Assembly: GCA_900239685.1 (NCBI GenBank)
Contig: OENT01000095.1
Coordinates: 157,584-221,583, forward strand
Length of the DNA: 64,000 bases
Direction of reading: 5' to 3'
From: Rotaria macrura
Lineage: Eukaryota; Rotifera; Eurotatoria; Philodinida; Philodinidae
In this document: positions 49,941-63,800 of the stretch, piece by piece
How positions within the stretch are numbered: the first letter of the stretch is position 1
Layout: each line of letters starts with the position of its first letter
Translations under genes and position numbers: made by a program
The notes under the pieces: generated by a model
Seen by the model: the letters and a program-made list of their open reading frames with translations, nothing else
Told to the model about the DNA's origin: nothing
The model's database searches: none

Positions 49941-52900
49941 TAGCCCAATGAAAATAACAAGCAAGTGGCAAAAGGATAATAGAAGAAAAAGCAAAAAGAA
50001 AATTGTCACACAAAAACAAGATTGAATTGGTGCGAGAAAAAAAAAGCTTGGCGAGAGATGAAATATATCGAGAGAGCCCCTCTCACATTTCTATGACCCG
50101 AATTTTCTATTTTCAATCGCCGTTTTTTTTTATTTCGTGGTTACTGAAAATCATGTGATGATTGGTATCTTTGCATTGTATAGATTTACACATCTCGAAA
50201 ATGCGTTCAAAAGTTTGAAAGTTTGAATTAATTATATTAAAGCGATGGAAATGATGAAAAGCATTAATTGCTTGGCGTTTAAGTTTTGAATCAATTTTTT
50301 CACGAAGATATGTGTTCAAAAATGAATTTCTTCGCCACTGCAAGTATGAAGATGGGCAGAAATCATTTTTTTTAAAAACATTTGAATTTTTCGAATCGAC
50401 AACTGTGTTTTTATTAAAGAAAAATGTTCTCATGATGTGTACTACTTGCTACAAGAACACCTCATTGATCAAAACATCATTTTACGTCACATTCATTCGG
50501 TAGTTTAGGTTATTTTTATCTGCCGCAAAGCGTGAGAACGAGATAAACACGTATTCGTTTGATTATTTATGTATTATATCTTGTAAACAATATTTACCTT
50601 AACTGGTCATAGTATCTTCAAAGCGAGAGCCGATTATTGAAATGGTTTCTTTTCATTAGAGCGTGAGCGTCTCACAAAGTAGCAGCATCTGAAAACTTCA
50701 ACTCTGCACTATCTTTTGTCATACACTAAAGGTCAAAAGGACATGAATACTTGAAATTTTATCTGATGAATTATTCTCCATAGATATTGATAAGTGCTGT
50801 TAGAGGAAAAAATGGCATTCAGAGTTTCAAATTTCAAATTAGATAAAAGAGAATCATACTTAGTCTCTATACTGACATAAACTGTATAATATAATTGAAG
50901 TTTCACATGAATAATTTGAATTAGTATACAACGTGAAAATTCAAAGAATACATGTCATTATTCTTTGAAGAGACTCTCAACTACAGAACTGATATCGAAA
51001 GGTAGCCAGAGTATATCCGATCTCGAAGCAACCAATGTAGATGAAGAATTGAAAACGCATTTTACCTCATGAATATATTGCGTGCCTTACTCAAGTAAAA
51101 TAATACGTTTTCAAAGTTAAAAATCTACAATCTTATACTGATAACCAGAAAGACATACTCATATTCAAATGTGTATGTACTCCGTTGATAACAAGTGTTA
51201 AATACTTGTTCAGATTTTTCGAAAGTACTAGCTCTAACTTACAATAACTTTCATTACGACACTCAAGCAACATCCTGTTGGTGATATGCTCATGTCATAC
51301 AGCGTAAGATTACAGTACGATCCATTGGCATGGATACTTTTTGTGTAATCGTAATTGTTCTTCAATGACATTAGATACCAAAGTTTGCCGTATCCTTTAA
51401 TTCGAATATTAATTATAATAAGGCTTCATGTATTTCTTGTTCTGTTAAGTATCATTTTTTCTAATTTTAAACTATCGAATGAAGCTCATGTCATGAGATG
51501 AGTAGAAAATATTGATTGTAGTAGTGAAATTTACCCCAGTTAAATTCAGCTATACAACAGTAGTCAATAATGTTTGCTTTTCTGAAAGTAGGCTATTGCT
51601 AACCAATGTTCGATAAAGGGAAATAATATTATTATAGCTATTGTAATTATCTAAAACTTCTAATAAGGGAAGGTCCCATTGTGTGATCCGAAGATTTCAA
51701 TGAAAATCCTATGGGTTTGTCCAGTCAAGTATACTTATCTCAAGTATGAAATAATTAGATGCTTGGAATGTGTCAACTTAAAAGTAAGGATAAAATATTT
51801 TCCAGAAATTTAACACACATCTTTCGCTGTACAGTGTTCTTTTTTCATTAGAATCTTTTTTTCTTTTACTATACAAGGTGAAGTCGAATTGAGTAGCATC
51901 CAATAGAGCGCGAGTAGCTCTAAAAAACAGCTTAATCTCGTTTATTTTGTCGCGAGTGGCAGAACAGAATAGACCATGAGACTCTGTTAAGTATATCCAG
52001 AAGTAGAATTTTATTTTCTCGAAATTTTTTTTCTTTTTGAAATATGTAGTTTGGTAAGAAGAATAATAACTACTGCATGCTTTGAAAAGAGTTGATTTAA
52101 AAGCTTCATTAGTTTTTATTGGAATCGGAATGATACCTTACTTATTTCGTGGCTCATCATTCTTAGAAGCTAGAGTGAGTTTCCGTCCGATACCTACATT
52201 ATGATACAATAATATCCAACACTAGCGATTCGAAAGTCATTCCCTCTTCCGGATTACGATAGGGCTTCGCTGGTTTTATTACTATTCTACACAATCCCAT
52301 CGGATTCCAACCGAAATTCGATCGAATCCCATTTTCGGAACAATGCTCCTGGATCTGTGTACAAAATGACTTCTGGTTACTGGTTTTATCAATTTTCTCG
52401 AGGAAATGTGATGACGCCGTTAAAAATCGAAATCGTGTATAGATGAACAATACTGTCTAGCACGACAAAGTTCACCATAAATAAAATCGTTGGCGCGTTG
52501 GAGTGTTTATGCATCGTCACCTTAAGCCTTAATGGATTGCTTTATTTGGGACAGCTGTTACCTGTGTTTCATTTGTCTAAAACGCCGCCGTAATGAAGGA
52601 AAGTGTGTGTACTTTTTTAATACTCAGCAACAGTACTCGTTATATCAAAAGAATATTTTATACATATAATATACGTTCAAAGAAGAATCATTCTAATCTT
52701 AGTCTTGATAATCAGCAAGCCGACTACCATATTCATCAAAATCCATAGTTACAATATGGTCGACTAACACTTCTGAGGAATTGAATAGTTAGTTACATAA
52801 CATAAACAACTAATCTGCCAGCTCATAATCCTTGGACAGTGGGCTATTTTTAAGTATGTTCTGGATATTTTTGACGCACCGCATTATTAAATATGAGAAG

Positions 52901-55900
52901 AATATTGTTGACAAGTTTTATTTTTTTGCTCCAAGCATCGTAACATACTACGTTAAGGATCATTTACGTTATCATATATTTGACTGGATCTAAAGTTGTC
53001 TATATATTTACATGGTAAACGTATCCATGCATGCACTAGAGATAGATATCAAGAAAAGAAAGAGATATTCTAATTACTAAGATCGTGAATAAAAGAATGA
53101 ACATATTGAGACACAAAAGACATATAGTTAATACACGAGAGATAGGTTGATGTGATATTTATATAGACAGCATACAATGCAATTGAGATATATAATAACT
53201 GAAGTGAAAGTGCATTAGAGCTTTAAAAGTTCTTAAAAAAACCCTGTTCAACGAATCATATGAGTTGGCTTTTTCGAAAATGTTTCGCCTATAATTTTTT
53301 ATTAACATAATCGAAGAACCTAATTGTTATATACTTAAGATATGTGTGCTTAGCTTGACAAATCCACATCAATTTCATTGAAATCCCAGAGAACCAACTG
53401 TGAATTTTCTCTTGTCAGTATAGATTATAATAAAATTATGTAGTTGTTTGGCAGAAAAATCAGAATGATCATATAGAAAAAATAGACACACGAAAACCAA
53501 CATGAACGGAGTACCGTACGAAATTTTTTTTCAATAACTACATACGAACACTGTCGCATGCTTTCATAGAAATCTAACCATAAATAAAAGAGAACGTATT
53601 CCAGAAATCTTGCTTCTAATTCAAATTTGCAGAGGATTTTCGTTGAGGTTTTTCGTTTATACCCTTCTGCTTCAGCTCATGAATAATGATTCAATGCTGA
53701 AAATATTGTGAGACACATGAATTTCCAAAAAATGAAGTTTTTCTCTTGGAAGCTATATGCTGATCGAACTATTGCATCGAATACATTGTTTTAATCTGTA
53801 GAATTCAACTCGATATAGCCATGTGATTTAGTTATTCAGATGATTTATTTATTGAAGAAAACAAGGCCTCTGCTCTGATCTGGAAATACTAGTACTGTAG
53901 TGAAGTGAATGATGATGGAATGATGACTTTAGTTTGAAGAGAGGGACATGAAGAACTCACCTGTTTCGAACCACTCTTAAAGGATAGTCAGAATCCAAAA
54001 CACATGTCTATATGCGAAGTATGGAAATGGTGATTTTTCTTCTAATGTACTTATGATTTAACATACATTGTCGATAAAATGTCGATTAGTATTAACTCAA
54101 ATAGGTATACTAAAAGAAGATATGATATTATAGGTTTATCGTGGAATTTGCTCTCCAGACGATCTACTATACTTTAATGATTTACAATAACTGAGATCTG
54201 CTCCATCCTTCGCGACATATGAATAACCGGTTACCATTGATTAGGACATTGTTTCATAAACAGAAACTAAAAAGATTTTACTGTTTTCTATATTTCTACA
54301 AAAATTTATGTGAATATTTATCGTCCAACTAAATTGATTGAACTTCTAGAGACTAAGATAACGTGCAACATGCACAACTCTATTACTAAAAATAAACTTT
54401 GATCTATTTCATTTCCTAAAAAGCAGATGATGATGAAAGATCAATAGTAAATTTATAATATGTATTTTCAGTGTATAGAGATCTGAATGGATCTATTAAT
54501 ATATATATATATATATATATTATTGAAGACATAAAAAAATGCAAAATCAAGACTTTGAGTCCCAGTCATCCTCAAGAAATATTATTTTATACTTAAGTGT
54601 TGTTTTAATAGCATTCAATAGTCTGTTAGCAGTACTCATCTCGAAAAAATACGATCGGCAAATCGGCGTCATTAGAAAATTGAAAACATTAATCAAAATC
54701 GTGAATGTGCTAAAGCATGCACTGTTTCAGAAATTCACTCTCTTCTAGAGCTCTCGCTACTGACCTCATTTCACAAGTTAAATCAATTAACCGTATTTCG
54801 ACACGTTATAACACAGATTCATTTTTTAGAGATCAATTATTCAATTTTTTTTCTTTTCTGATACTGGTTTACTATGTTCAATATTGGTTCACGATAGCTC
54901 TCTTTTACCTGAACCTAGTCTTTTTATGCAATCAATTGACGTTCTCTTTAATACCTTCGTACTATCGAGTCAATTGGGTTGAGTTATTGTATTTCTTTAT
55001 GGCATAGTTCAACAAGAATTGCTTATCCTTTTCTTTCTAATGTAATAGATATATGTGAAAACCAACTAACAAATAATATACTTGATTAAAGAAAGTTTTT
55101 TGAATTTTCGTCAAAGGCATTGCTTACGTATAATAAAGATACAGATAATATTCATGATTATTTTTTTATGTGTTTTCATTTTAGTTTTTCTTCAGAGGTT
55201 ATTTTTTGTCTTGTTTCTTAACTGATGAGTTATGAAAAACTACATCACTTTGTTTTTCATTTCTGTTCCACGCAAACCAATGAATTCATAATGTCGCCAT
55301 GGGATCGAATCACGTAGAGAAATTTCAAAAGTGGTCTATATATTTTTTCCCCAGAGATACTCAAAGTTAAGAAGAAAAGTATAGACTGATGTTTAAAAAA
55401 AGTCGAACTTACAGAAATCATAGCGATAGAGTACACATATAATAGAAAAGGCAATTGCAGCACAAGGCGACGTAGAAAACGATAGAGTATCAAAGCAAAG
55501 GTGTCAGTTATAACTATAACAGTGGGTGAGAGAATATACTAAAGCAGATAAAAATGAGTGTGCGTTGATTAGTGCATCGGCGTCATGGTATACAGGTAAG
55601 TTGATAGGTATAGTTGTCTGGGGTAAGGGTGTATGCATCAGAGTACAATAGGATGGCTACGAAGATAAGCTGATGGATGACTAGAGATAGGAATAAGTAC
55701 ATGTATGTACGAGTATCAAGGCAAAAATACAGGTGTAGTGCTTCAATGGCACGGATATATAGTTATTAAATTACACATAAAGTTTTAAAAGCAAAATTAC
55801 ATAGATATAGAAGTATCAGCATAACAAGTTATACGTGCAATGTACTCAATAAGTCTTCGACCCCCTGAAAATTCTAGAATTTTCTTCAACCTTCGATTTA

Positions 55901-56039
55901 CGAGTATTAGTATACAGCTGAGATAGATTACCGCTTCCATACCGTAGTTTTAACTCTTAAACTAATTTCATAAGTCAATCGTGTGATATGATACTTCCAG
56001 TGGACAATTAGTATGACAAAGTCTTCGTTTCTTCATCAT
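49941..56039. other. Gene-poor stretch after copy D
   Basis: No supported gene. Open frames at 50113-50433 (reverse, 106 codons), 52199-52450 (reverse, 83 codons) and 54539-55007 (forward, hydrophobic) have no recognisable motifs or splice partners. A TA microsatellite lies at about 54499-54522. Confidence 0.45.
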
Positions 56040-56500
56040 ACAATGAGATCACAATCGACTGAGAAGGCTGTCACCAACGCAGTGAAGTTTGCGAAGTGCA
56101 CCGTGCGATGTTGGATAAAGTGTTGAAAAAATCAAAGAATCTGATTGGCCTGAAGCGCTCTGGACAATCTCGTGTCACAGCAGAAAAAAGGGACAACGAA
56201 TTGGTGACCTTAACAGATGTATCTATGTTGTCACAAAATATGGCATGCATAATACTTTCAACCGACAAACCGGACAAATCCGGCACGCAAACGATATGAC
56301 CTCGATCGAAAGAAGCTGAAGAAAAAATCAACCTACTCTGATATCAAAACTACTCTCAACGCAGAAGTATCTGTACAACTGTTTTCAGTGGGCTCAAACT
56401 GCACGTGATATGGATTGAAATCAAGTTATTTTCTGTAGTGAGGACAATGTGCGCCTATTTCGAGTAAAAAAGCTCATGTGAAATTTGTCACGGAAGAATA
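56040..56500 (+). pseudogene. Decayed Tc1/mariner transposase
   Basis: Fragments in shifting frames match the order of a Tc1-type transposase: an N-terminal helix-turn-helix end with RSGQSRVTAEKRDNELV (compare the family's RSGRPR...DR signature), then frameshifts, then FQWAQTARDMD, a stop, and NQVIFCSEDNVRLF, which corresponds to the region around the second catalytic aspartate (V-I/L-F-S-D-E in active members). Several stops and frameshifts make it inactive. Terminal repeats were not found. Confidence 0.7.
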
Positions 56501-57039
56501 AAATGGTTTGAACAGAGAATTATTCGGTAAGGATGAACGTGTCTAGGCGTTTTTTGAGTAGTAACCTTAGTTATGTCTTTTCCTTCCGAGAAAATTTTAA
56601 CGTAGACTTACTCCGCACGAGTTTTAAGTTCTGTGTCTTGTCCACTGCTAAATATCAATTCACACGAAAATCAACTGATTTGAAATTGCAAAAACAAAAC
56701 GAACTCGAGCGAATTTCCAAACTTGCAAATCAATAGCGATTAAAGTAGAGGTCAAGTGAATTCTGTAGTGATCAATGTTACTGGCTGTTTAACTTATTGA
56801 AAACGTATGGAAATTCCCACCGATGAATTTAGTAAACAAAACTTGTCGACCTTACAAGTCATCGATTTCAGCGATCAAGAGAGAACCAAAACACTTTCCA
56901 TTCTATCTGAGAATGAATCTGGAGTGAAGTTTGAAAAATCTTATTTCTCATGTTATTGCTAACATTGGAGACTTTTATATGTATCGATGACTAGAGCGTG
57001 AGCGTGAACTATACTTTTATAATAAAAGCAGGGTAAACA

Positions 57040-57245
57040 AGCAGATACTAAGATCTGACAAGATTCTGCGTCTGATCTTATACGATCTTGTAAGGTCCAA
57101 TGAAAAATCATTGGAAATTTCAGTTTCTGAAATCTTACTTCAATTTATTCTACCAGATTCTTGAAAGATCTTTCTCAATCTTAAGAAAAGACTCTAAGAC
57201 TATAGGGGCTTCGTATGCAATAGAAAGATCTTTATAGAGTCTTAT
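57040..57245. repeat. Degenerate AAGATCTT-rich tract
   Basis: Variants of AGATCTT, GATCTTGTAAG and AAGACTCTAAGA recur many times within about 200 bases on both strands. It looks like a decayed tandem or inverted repeat; no coding frame. Confidence 0.35.
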
Positions 57246-59089
57246 TGTATAAATATGAATGTAAAACTTCAGATACTAAAATATTTTGTGTGATCTCATC
57301 TGGTGTTGCAATGTCTTATACCTGATTTTTTACATGGATATGACAATTTTCGTTTGTTTGTTCGGTTTTAAAGAGTTTTTTGGGTACGAGCACTTGTTTA
57401 GAGTACTGTATGAGGATTTAGATGCATGAGTATAGCGATTAAAACATCAGTAATACGATGTCGATGTATACAGTAGGGATTTTTCCTGCAGCTTTATTTT
57501 TTAGTAAAAATAATGACTTGAACTTTCAAACTAAAAGTTGTTTTTAAATGAAATCGTTTATTTTTCTATAACAAAGGGATATTTTCTATCAAACACATAA
57601 TTTATGTGAAAAAGTGTTATTTCTTGAGGGTTAGACAACAATTTGATGGTGTCAAAAATGCTTATTTTCAGCAGAAAAATGCCGTGAAAGTCAAAAATGC
57701 TCCCAGCTGCATATCACATAACCAAGTCATACACAATAACTCCATCACTCGATTGTTGACTATTTATAAATTCATTTCTCGCGAGACAACAGTGATGCTA
57801 TACGAGTCTACGTATATATATACATTCCAAACAGAAAAATGAAAAAGTATAGTAATTATGTCTTTATTCATAGGAAAAATGCAGTCGACAAATGCTGCGC
57901 TCATTTTTCCCTTAAGAAAAGTGCTTCTATAGAAACTCGACGTATACATATAAATTCCCTACAGCAAAATGAGGACGGATAGGAATTATGATAAATTCAA
58001 TTAGAAAAATGGGCAGAAAAAGTTGTACTAGCAATTTCCGAATTACGAATATTCTCCAAACAAAGTTTAGTTTTATAGATACATATGTACATATATATTT
58101 TTATATTGATTTAATTACATATATACATATATATATATCGATGTAGTTAAGTATATGTATGTATAGTAAGAACAGAAAAGAAAGAGAATGCATTTTCGAC
58201 CTTGGCAGCATTTATACGCTTGAAACAAGCATTTATCTCAATGATCATTTTCTTGTCCCCTCTGTATTTCTTAGGTCAAAATTAAGTTTTAAGAAAGTCT
58301 TAATGAAGAAAACATTTTTTCGGACATACGAATGTTTTAGAAACATTTTTCTTTAAATTTTCAGACTCGATCAAAACAGTTTCAATTTGAAAGTGTAACA
58401 GTAGTATGTATATGATTATTAATCCATCTTGAAAAAATTTTGCTCAACAATCATCCAGTATTTATTCGAATCAAACGATTTAAATCAATATTTTAAACAG
58501 GAATTATCAAATAAAACGCCTAGGCAAATCGTTTTCTAACTAATACTGTTAAAACGTTAAGTTGCGACCTTGACTATGGAAAAATTTCTATCTTTGCTTT
58601 GTAAAAATATTGAATACTCAGTTGATTAAAAGTTTCTCAGTAAAAAACATTCTTGCTAATTTTGCTAGTTAATCGCTTATACGAGTGATAAATTTGCTTT
58701 GCTTTTTCAAAAAGTAAATAAGTTAAGTAAACAAATTATTTAATATTTATTTTAACAAAAGTAAATAGATTTTTTCAATTTTACAGGGACTTGTGTCAAT
58801 TAAAAATGATTTACTTTACAAGAGAAAGGTTAATGTAAAGTACTACTCCTGATTGCTAAATACGATATATTTTCGTTCTTTTAATAAATCGAAATTCTAC
58901 TGAAATAATTAAAATTATTGCGAAAAACTCCTTCGAAACTCCTTAGTAATGTCGCATAAAAGCAAAGCTCGATAATCTAACGAGGAAAAGCATTTTGATT
59001 GTAGTACCCAGTTTGAGCTTACATGATCGTAACCAAGCGTTTACAGAGAAATAAGACTAACTATACAATGACTCAGTTTTTCGATCGCA

Positions 59090-59345
59090 AATCTCCGTGT
59101 CGTATACGAATGAATACGGTTATATTGATGAGAAAAATACGATCGTTCCCGATACTCTCGTATACAAAGTCCCCATACGATCACCGTTTCCCTTCATAAT
59201 CCATCGTTTTTAACCACATACGGTTACGACAATATTCAATCGAAATTCTGGGCGATGCATTACTGTGAAATGCGGTCGTCATATGGCGTATAGCAAATCG
59301 TTAACGTACCGCTGCGAACTGTATGAAACGATCGTATACGTTAGC
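59090..59345. repeat. CpG-rich segment with repeated CGTATAC/GATCG motifs
   Basis: Much richer in CG dinucleotides than its surroundings. CGTATAC occurs near 59101, 59159 and 59333, and ACGATCG occurs repeatedly in both orientations. No frame stays open across it. It may be a transposon end or a regulatory block; not identified. Confidence 0.4.
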
Positions 59346-59359
59346 GTTTTTTACTATTT

Positions 59360-59932
59360 AAGATCATTTCTGGCGGTACGCAGTCAGTTTATGTGTCGTA
59401 TTTTCACGGTAAACGATCGTATATAGACCGCGTTGTTCGACGTGTTGCAAAATGTCTTGAAACAAACATCTGTATGATATAACAATATACGAATCAAATC
59501 ATTCTGTCAATGATATTCAGTAAATTCTTCAACTTCTTCCGAACCAAATTATGCAAGTAAGACATCTAGCAAATGTACAATTTTGTATAGCCATGATCAG
59601 ATAGCATGACTGTCAACAATAACAAAATAGAATGATCAAAATTAATTAACAGATCATTTGAATATGTGAAAGAAATCTGGAAAATGTATTGCTTCATTAT
59701 TCGCGTTAGTTTTCTTTCGGTATTGAATGCTTCTAGATCTCATGGTAATTTTTATTCTTTCAGTACGCTTTTCCCTCCAGATGGATCATGCACGTGAAAG
59801 TATTTTGTTGTTCGAGCTAAAAAAACCTACTCATCACATTTCAATTATTTAGCAAATATTAAACATCGTATTGAATCTGCCGATCGTGTTATCGAATTGA
59901 TTAAATTCTATTACACACGAATCCGCCTTTGA
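59360..59932 (+). CDS. Candidate 3' exons of an unrecognised gene
   Basis: Three pieces join in phase: an open stretch ending at a donor around 59470 (DRVVRRVAKCLETNI), a 36-bp exon 59521-59556 (NSSTSSEPNYA) and a terminal exon 59764-59932 (RFSLQMDHARESILLFELKK, then NYLANIKHRIESADRVIELIK, ending TRIRL). AATAAA follows at 59976. The terminal exon needs one extra base in a run of seven A at 59819-59825 to stay in frame, so it is either a sequencing error or a real frameshift. The upstream start is not found. Family unknown. Confidence 0.4.
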
Positions 59933-60370
59933 ATACACATGTGATCCTGAATTATATCATTTATGATACTTGATCAATAAAATTTGACTTTTGACCGCAT
60001 CCTAGAATGGAAATAGTTTTAATGTTATTATCATTCTCTAAAGAGAATCATTCAGCACGTCAAGAGACCGTTCATGAGCTGTAGCAATATGAGATCCCAT
60101 CGCGATATGCGCATAAATAGTTTATGACTAGTTTCCGCTAGAAAATCATAGGAATATAAATATACTGGAATCTCGTGGCTACATTCGATGGTCAGATAAC
60201 TGAACGTTTGGCTAAGGTAAAGATTCAACAGTGCGAGACATCAATGGAATTCGAACCTCATATTACTTATTGTGGCTTTCTATAGTCTGGAGAGCGTTTT
60301 TGGTAAACAACAATGTCTTCTTTTTTTCTTCTCAATCAGAACCTCACAGTTTGTACGGCAAAAATCATGG

Positions 60371-60854
60371 ATCACAGCTAGGGGTGGCACTTTAACTTTA
60401 CTTTAAAGTTAAAGTTAAAGTGATTTACTTTAACTTTATTTTTAAAGTTAAAGTGAATTTTCTTTTCCGTATTTATCACTACTCGGACTGGTTGATTGAT
60501 ACTCACTAGACCCTCTGCAACCAATAAGACGCCAAAAAAATGAAAAATAAAACAATTTAAAACGACTTTAAGTAACTTTAAACGTTGATCTTAAAGTTTA
60601 AAGTGGTTTAAAGTCGAGTGAAACTAGTTTATTTTTTCATTCTGTTACGTCTCATAGGCTGCAACGAGCCTAGCGAGCATCAATCTATAATTCCGGATAG
60701 TGATAAGTATAAAAAAGAAAATTCACTTTAACTTTAAAAACAAAGTTAAAGTAAAAACACTTTAACTTTAACTTTTAAAGTTAAAGTAAAAACACTTAAA
60801 CTTTAACACTTTACTTAAAGTTTTTAAAGTTAAAGTGCCACCCCTAATCACAGC
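60371..60854. mobile_element. hAT-type foldback MITE, long member
   Basis: The element spans 60379-60846 (468 bp), beginning TAGGGGTGGCACTTTAAC and ending with the complement. Perfect 8-bp target duplication ATCACAGC (60371-60378, 60847-60854). Arms of over 150 bp fold back, including TTATCACTA...GATTGAT in inverted copies. It shares its 16 terminal bases with the element at 45445 apart from one change on one side, so both belong to one family. No transposase. Confidence 0.92.
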
Positions 60855-63800
60855 TTTCTCGAGAAGACATGAATATTTACCTTCATGAGTAAGTGATGTG
60901 CTCACACGTAGAATGAATAGTATGATGAAAATAAAAGGAAACTTGGCTATTGATCTTCCTACTAGCCTTTCTACCAAACCATAGGGGGTTAAGAACGAGT
61001 AAGAGAGACTGACACACAATAATATTCACACATATTTTAATGATGGCGAAAGTACGATTAATTTATCGAAATTAAAAATATTTTTAGTTCATGAAAATAA
61101 TTTGCATACATTTAGTGTAATTCATGAAGAAAAAAATAAGAGACAAAAACGTCATCGCATCGTTTTATTATTTGTAGTTAGAACGCATCAATGAGTGCAT
61201 TAAATCTTGAATAGAGTTGGACTTTGCCAGTAAATCTTTCAGATTTGGGCTTGGATTTGGTTTCTAGATTTGGATATGGTTCCGAACTAGTTTCTAGATG
61301 TGGATCGCGCTTTGATTCGGGTATAAGGATTACTGCTATCACTTGGTTTAGTTTAGCTTTTTAATTTGGGATTTGGGTTTGAACTTTTTATTTGGTTTCA
61401 ATCTAGCATGACTACAGTATTTTAGTCGCCTTACATTGAGACGAAATCCCAAAACCAAGTCTACACGACTTGCAAGCTATTTCGTATCAAACTATAAAAA
61501 TTGAGATGCTTTTCACGCTTCTAACATCTTATTTTAAAAAGCCTCATCATATTTGATTACGTTGAGACCAAACCGAATTTCACAGCTCAGTCAAAAATAA
61601 ACCCAACTACTTTTACACCGAATCCCAAAGCATTGGATTTGTTGCATCCTATATCGATCAATTTATCAATTGATAAGATTGATGATAAACTCTCCATCAT
61701 AATTCGTTTCACACGCAATGCAGAGGAATCTTTTTAACCATTCATTGGCCATCGATCTTATTCTGAGTGAGGTTCAAACTGATTCAGAATCTATGAATAG
61801 CTAATAAAGATCATCTACTTACATGAATAGTTGCTTGCTGCGATTGTTTATGTCTCAGAATGGTTCCTAGATTTCTTCAATTAGAGAACAAAAATATTTC
61901 GATGATCGCGTCTTATGAATTGCAACGAGTGTAAGATTTTCGAACTGTACAATTGTATTGTAGATTCAATCTACGACTGGAAAGTCTAAAAACAAATTCT
62001 TCTCTTCAAGTTATTTTTAGATTTTATTCGTAATTCTTGAACGTAGAATTTTTTATTGTTGAAGTGAACAGAAATTGCTCAATATATGGAAGAAAGTGGA
62101 CATCATCATCATCAACACGTATCATGTATGTGAGCAGTATCCTAAGTATAAAGTTGAAATAGACCGACACTCATTCAAAGTATGATATTATCAATATAAA
62201 TCATACTCTTGACAGCTCTAATGGAATTCTTTCAGCCTACTAAAAGAAAACCAGAGGTGCATGTTTAATTTTATTCTGTTGATATCTCTAAGATCGAATA
62301 ATGTTTACACATATACTGTATTTCATTATGAATTGCTATCAATATTTGTAATACAGAATAAACAACTCAATTTCTCTAATACTCATTTTAAAAATATAAC
62401 TTTCTAAGATGTCTCATAAAAGTCATATGAATACTATCAAGATAAGAAAGTATTCTTGACAAAAGTTTTCAATATCGTAATTTATTTTTGAAGATAGTGT
62501 TCATGAATGAACAACTAAATTTTTAATTGATCATTTTTAGTAAAAGCTGGTTGTGTAATGAGCGCAGTGTTTTATAATCCACTGGTATGTTTGCGTCATT
62601 TACATCATTTTACAATTTGTAATTTATTTCTATGCAGTGAAAGTCGACACGAACAGCAACGACTAGAATCTAAGTCTTTGAGTGGCATGATTATTGACTT
62701 GAGTCACGATTGCCCATTTTGTTTGACCGATGATGAATCAATATTCACTTGCAGTGCCATTGGAAGCTGTATCAATGTGAGAAAATAGCAATTAAACGAT
62801 TATAAACATTTATAGATTTAACATGGGAATAAAAATATTCCATTAGGAATGTGGAGAATGTTGAATACTCGATATTAGCAGAAATAATTTATGGAAAAGT
62901 ATATCTTATAATATGAATTATTGTGGTACTATTTAAGCATGCATAAAGACTTAATTACACTGGTTTCATTGTTTTCGGGCTCGGTACATGTGTACAGTAC
63001 TATAGTTGCATTGCGAAAGAAACAACAGACCTGACATTAGACAGGCACTGGTGTTAGATACCATATTTTTTGTGTGATGTCCAGATCCTAAAACAAAAGT
63101 TAGCAGTTGAAGTGATATTTATCATAATTCATTGTTGCGTTTAGAATGAACACAGGCACCTTTCACCCGATTTATTCGGTTATTGCGGCCTAAGAAACAT
63201 AGGAATAAAACTGTGTACTAAATTGAATTATGACAATAATGTTATGTTAGTTTGATTTTTCAGATCGATGCAACTTACTAATATGATATCATTCAAGACT
63301 GAATTTCATGATTCAAATATTTTCTTACTGAATAACACTCATCCACGCTTGGTATCAAGCAGATAAAACCAGTTCATTCATCGAAAATGAAGAAATGCTG
63401 TGAAGAATAATGACAAAACACTGTGTCAGACATTCATTAATAAAACCAGCACTCTAGTTGGTGGAACCGAATAGAATCGGCAACATCTCGACTTTTATCA
63501 TTATGTTCAAGATTCCGACGTATCCTCTACAATATTAAAATACACGTAGTAAACAGAGTATTTAAAAGTGACCAAGTCCAATATGTTCTTAAGCTGATAC
63601 CATCTTGAAGACTTCATTAAACCCATCATTTTCGTTAAAATTTCTTGTTTCTACATTTAGTCAAAACGTGGATTTTACAGACAGCACATCATTTCCAGAC
63701 GAATTACTGAGACAGAGCGATTGCAAACAAACAAACTTTATGCGTTTTTAATGAGTATTCAAAAGAAGCAATCAACTCCTAAACATGCATTTGATCTTAC

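Noticed and set aside
50113..50433. 106-codon reverse frame upstream of copy D
   Set aside because: Overlaps an equally open forward frame and shows no motif; low-complexity AT-rich DNA.
54539..55007. Two overlapping hydrophobic frames
   Set aside because: Phe/Leu-rich because of T-rich DNA; no conserved motif and no splice logic joins them.
62090..62788. Possible multi-exon gene (MEESGHHHHQ first exon, CxxC exon)
   Set aside because: The exons join in phase only through a weak GTTGTG donor; noted in the terminal stretch but not called.
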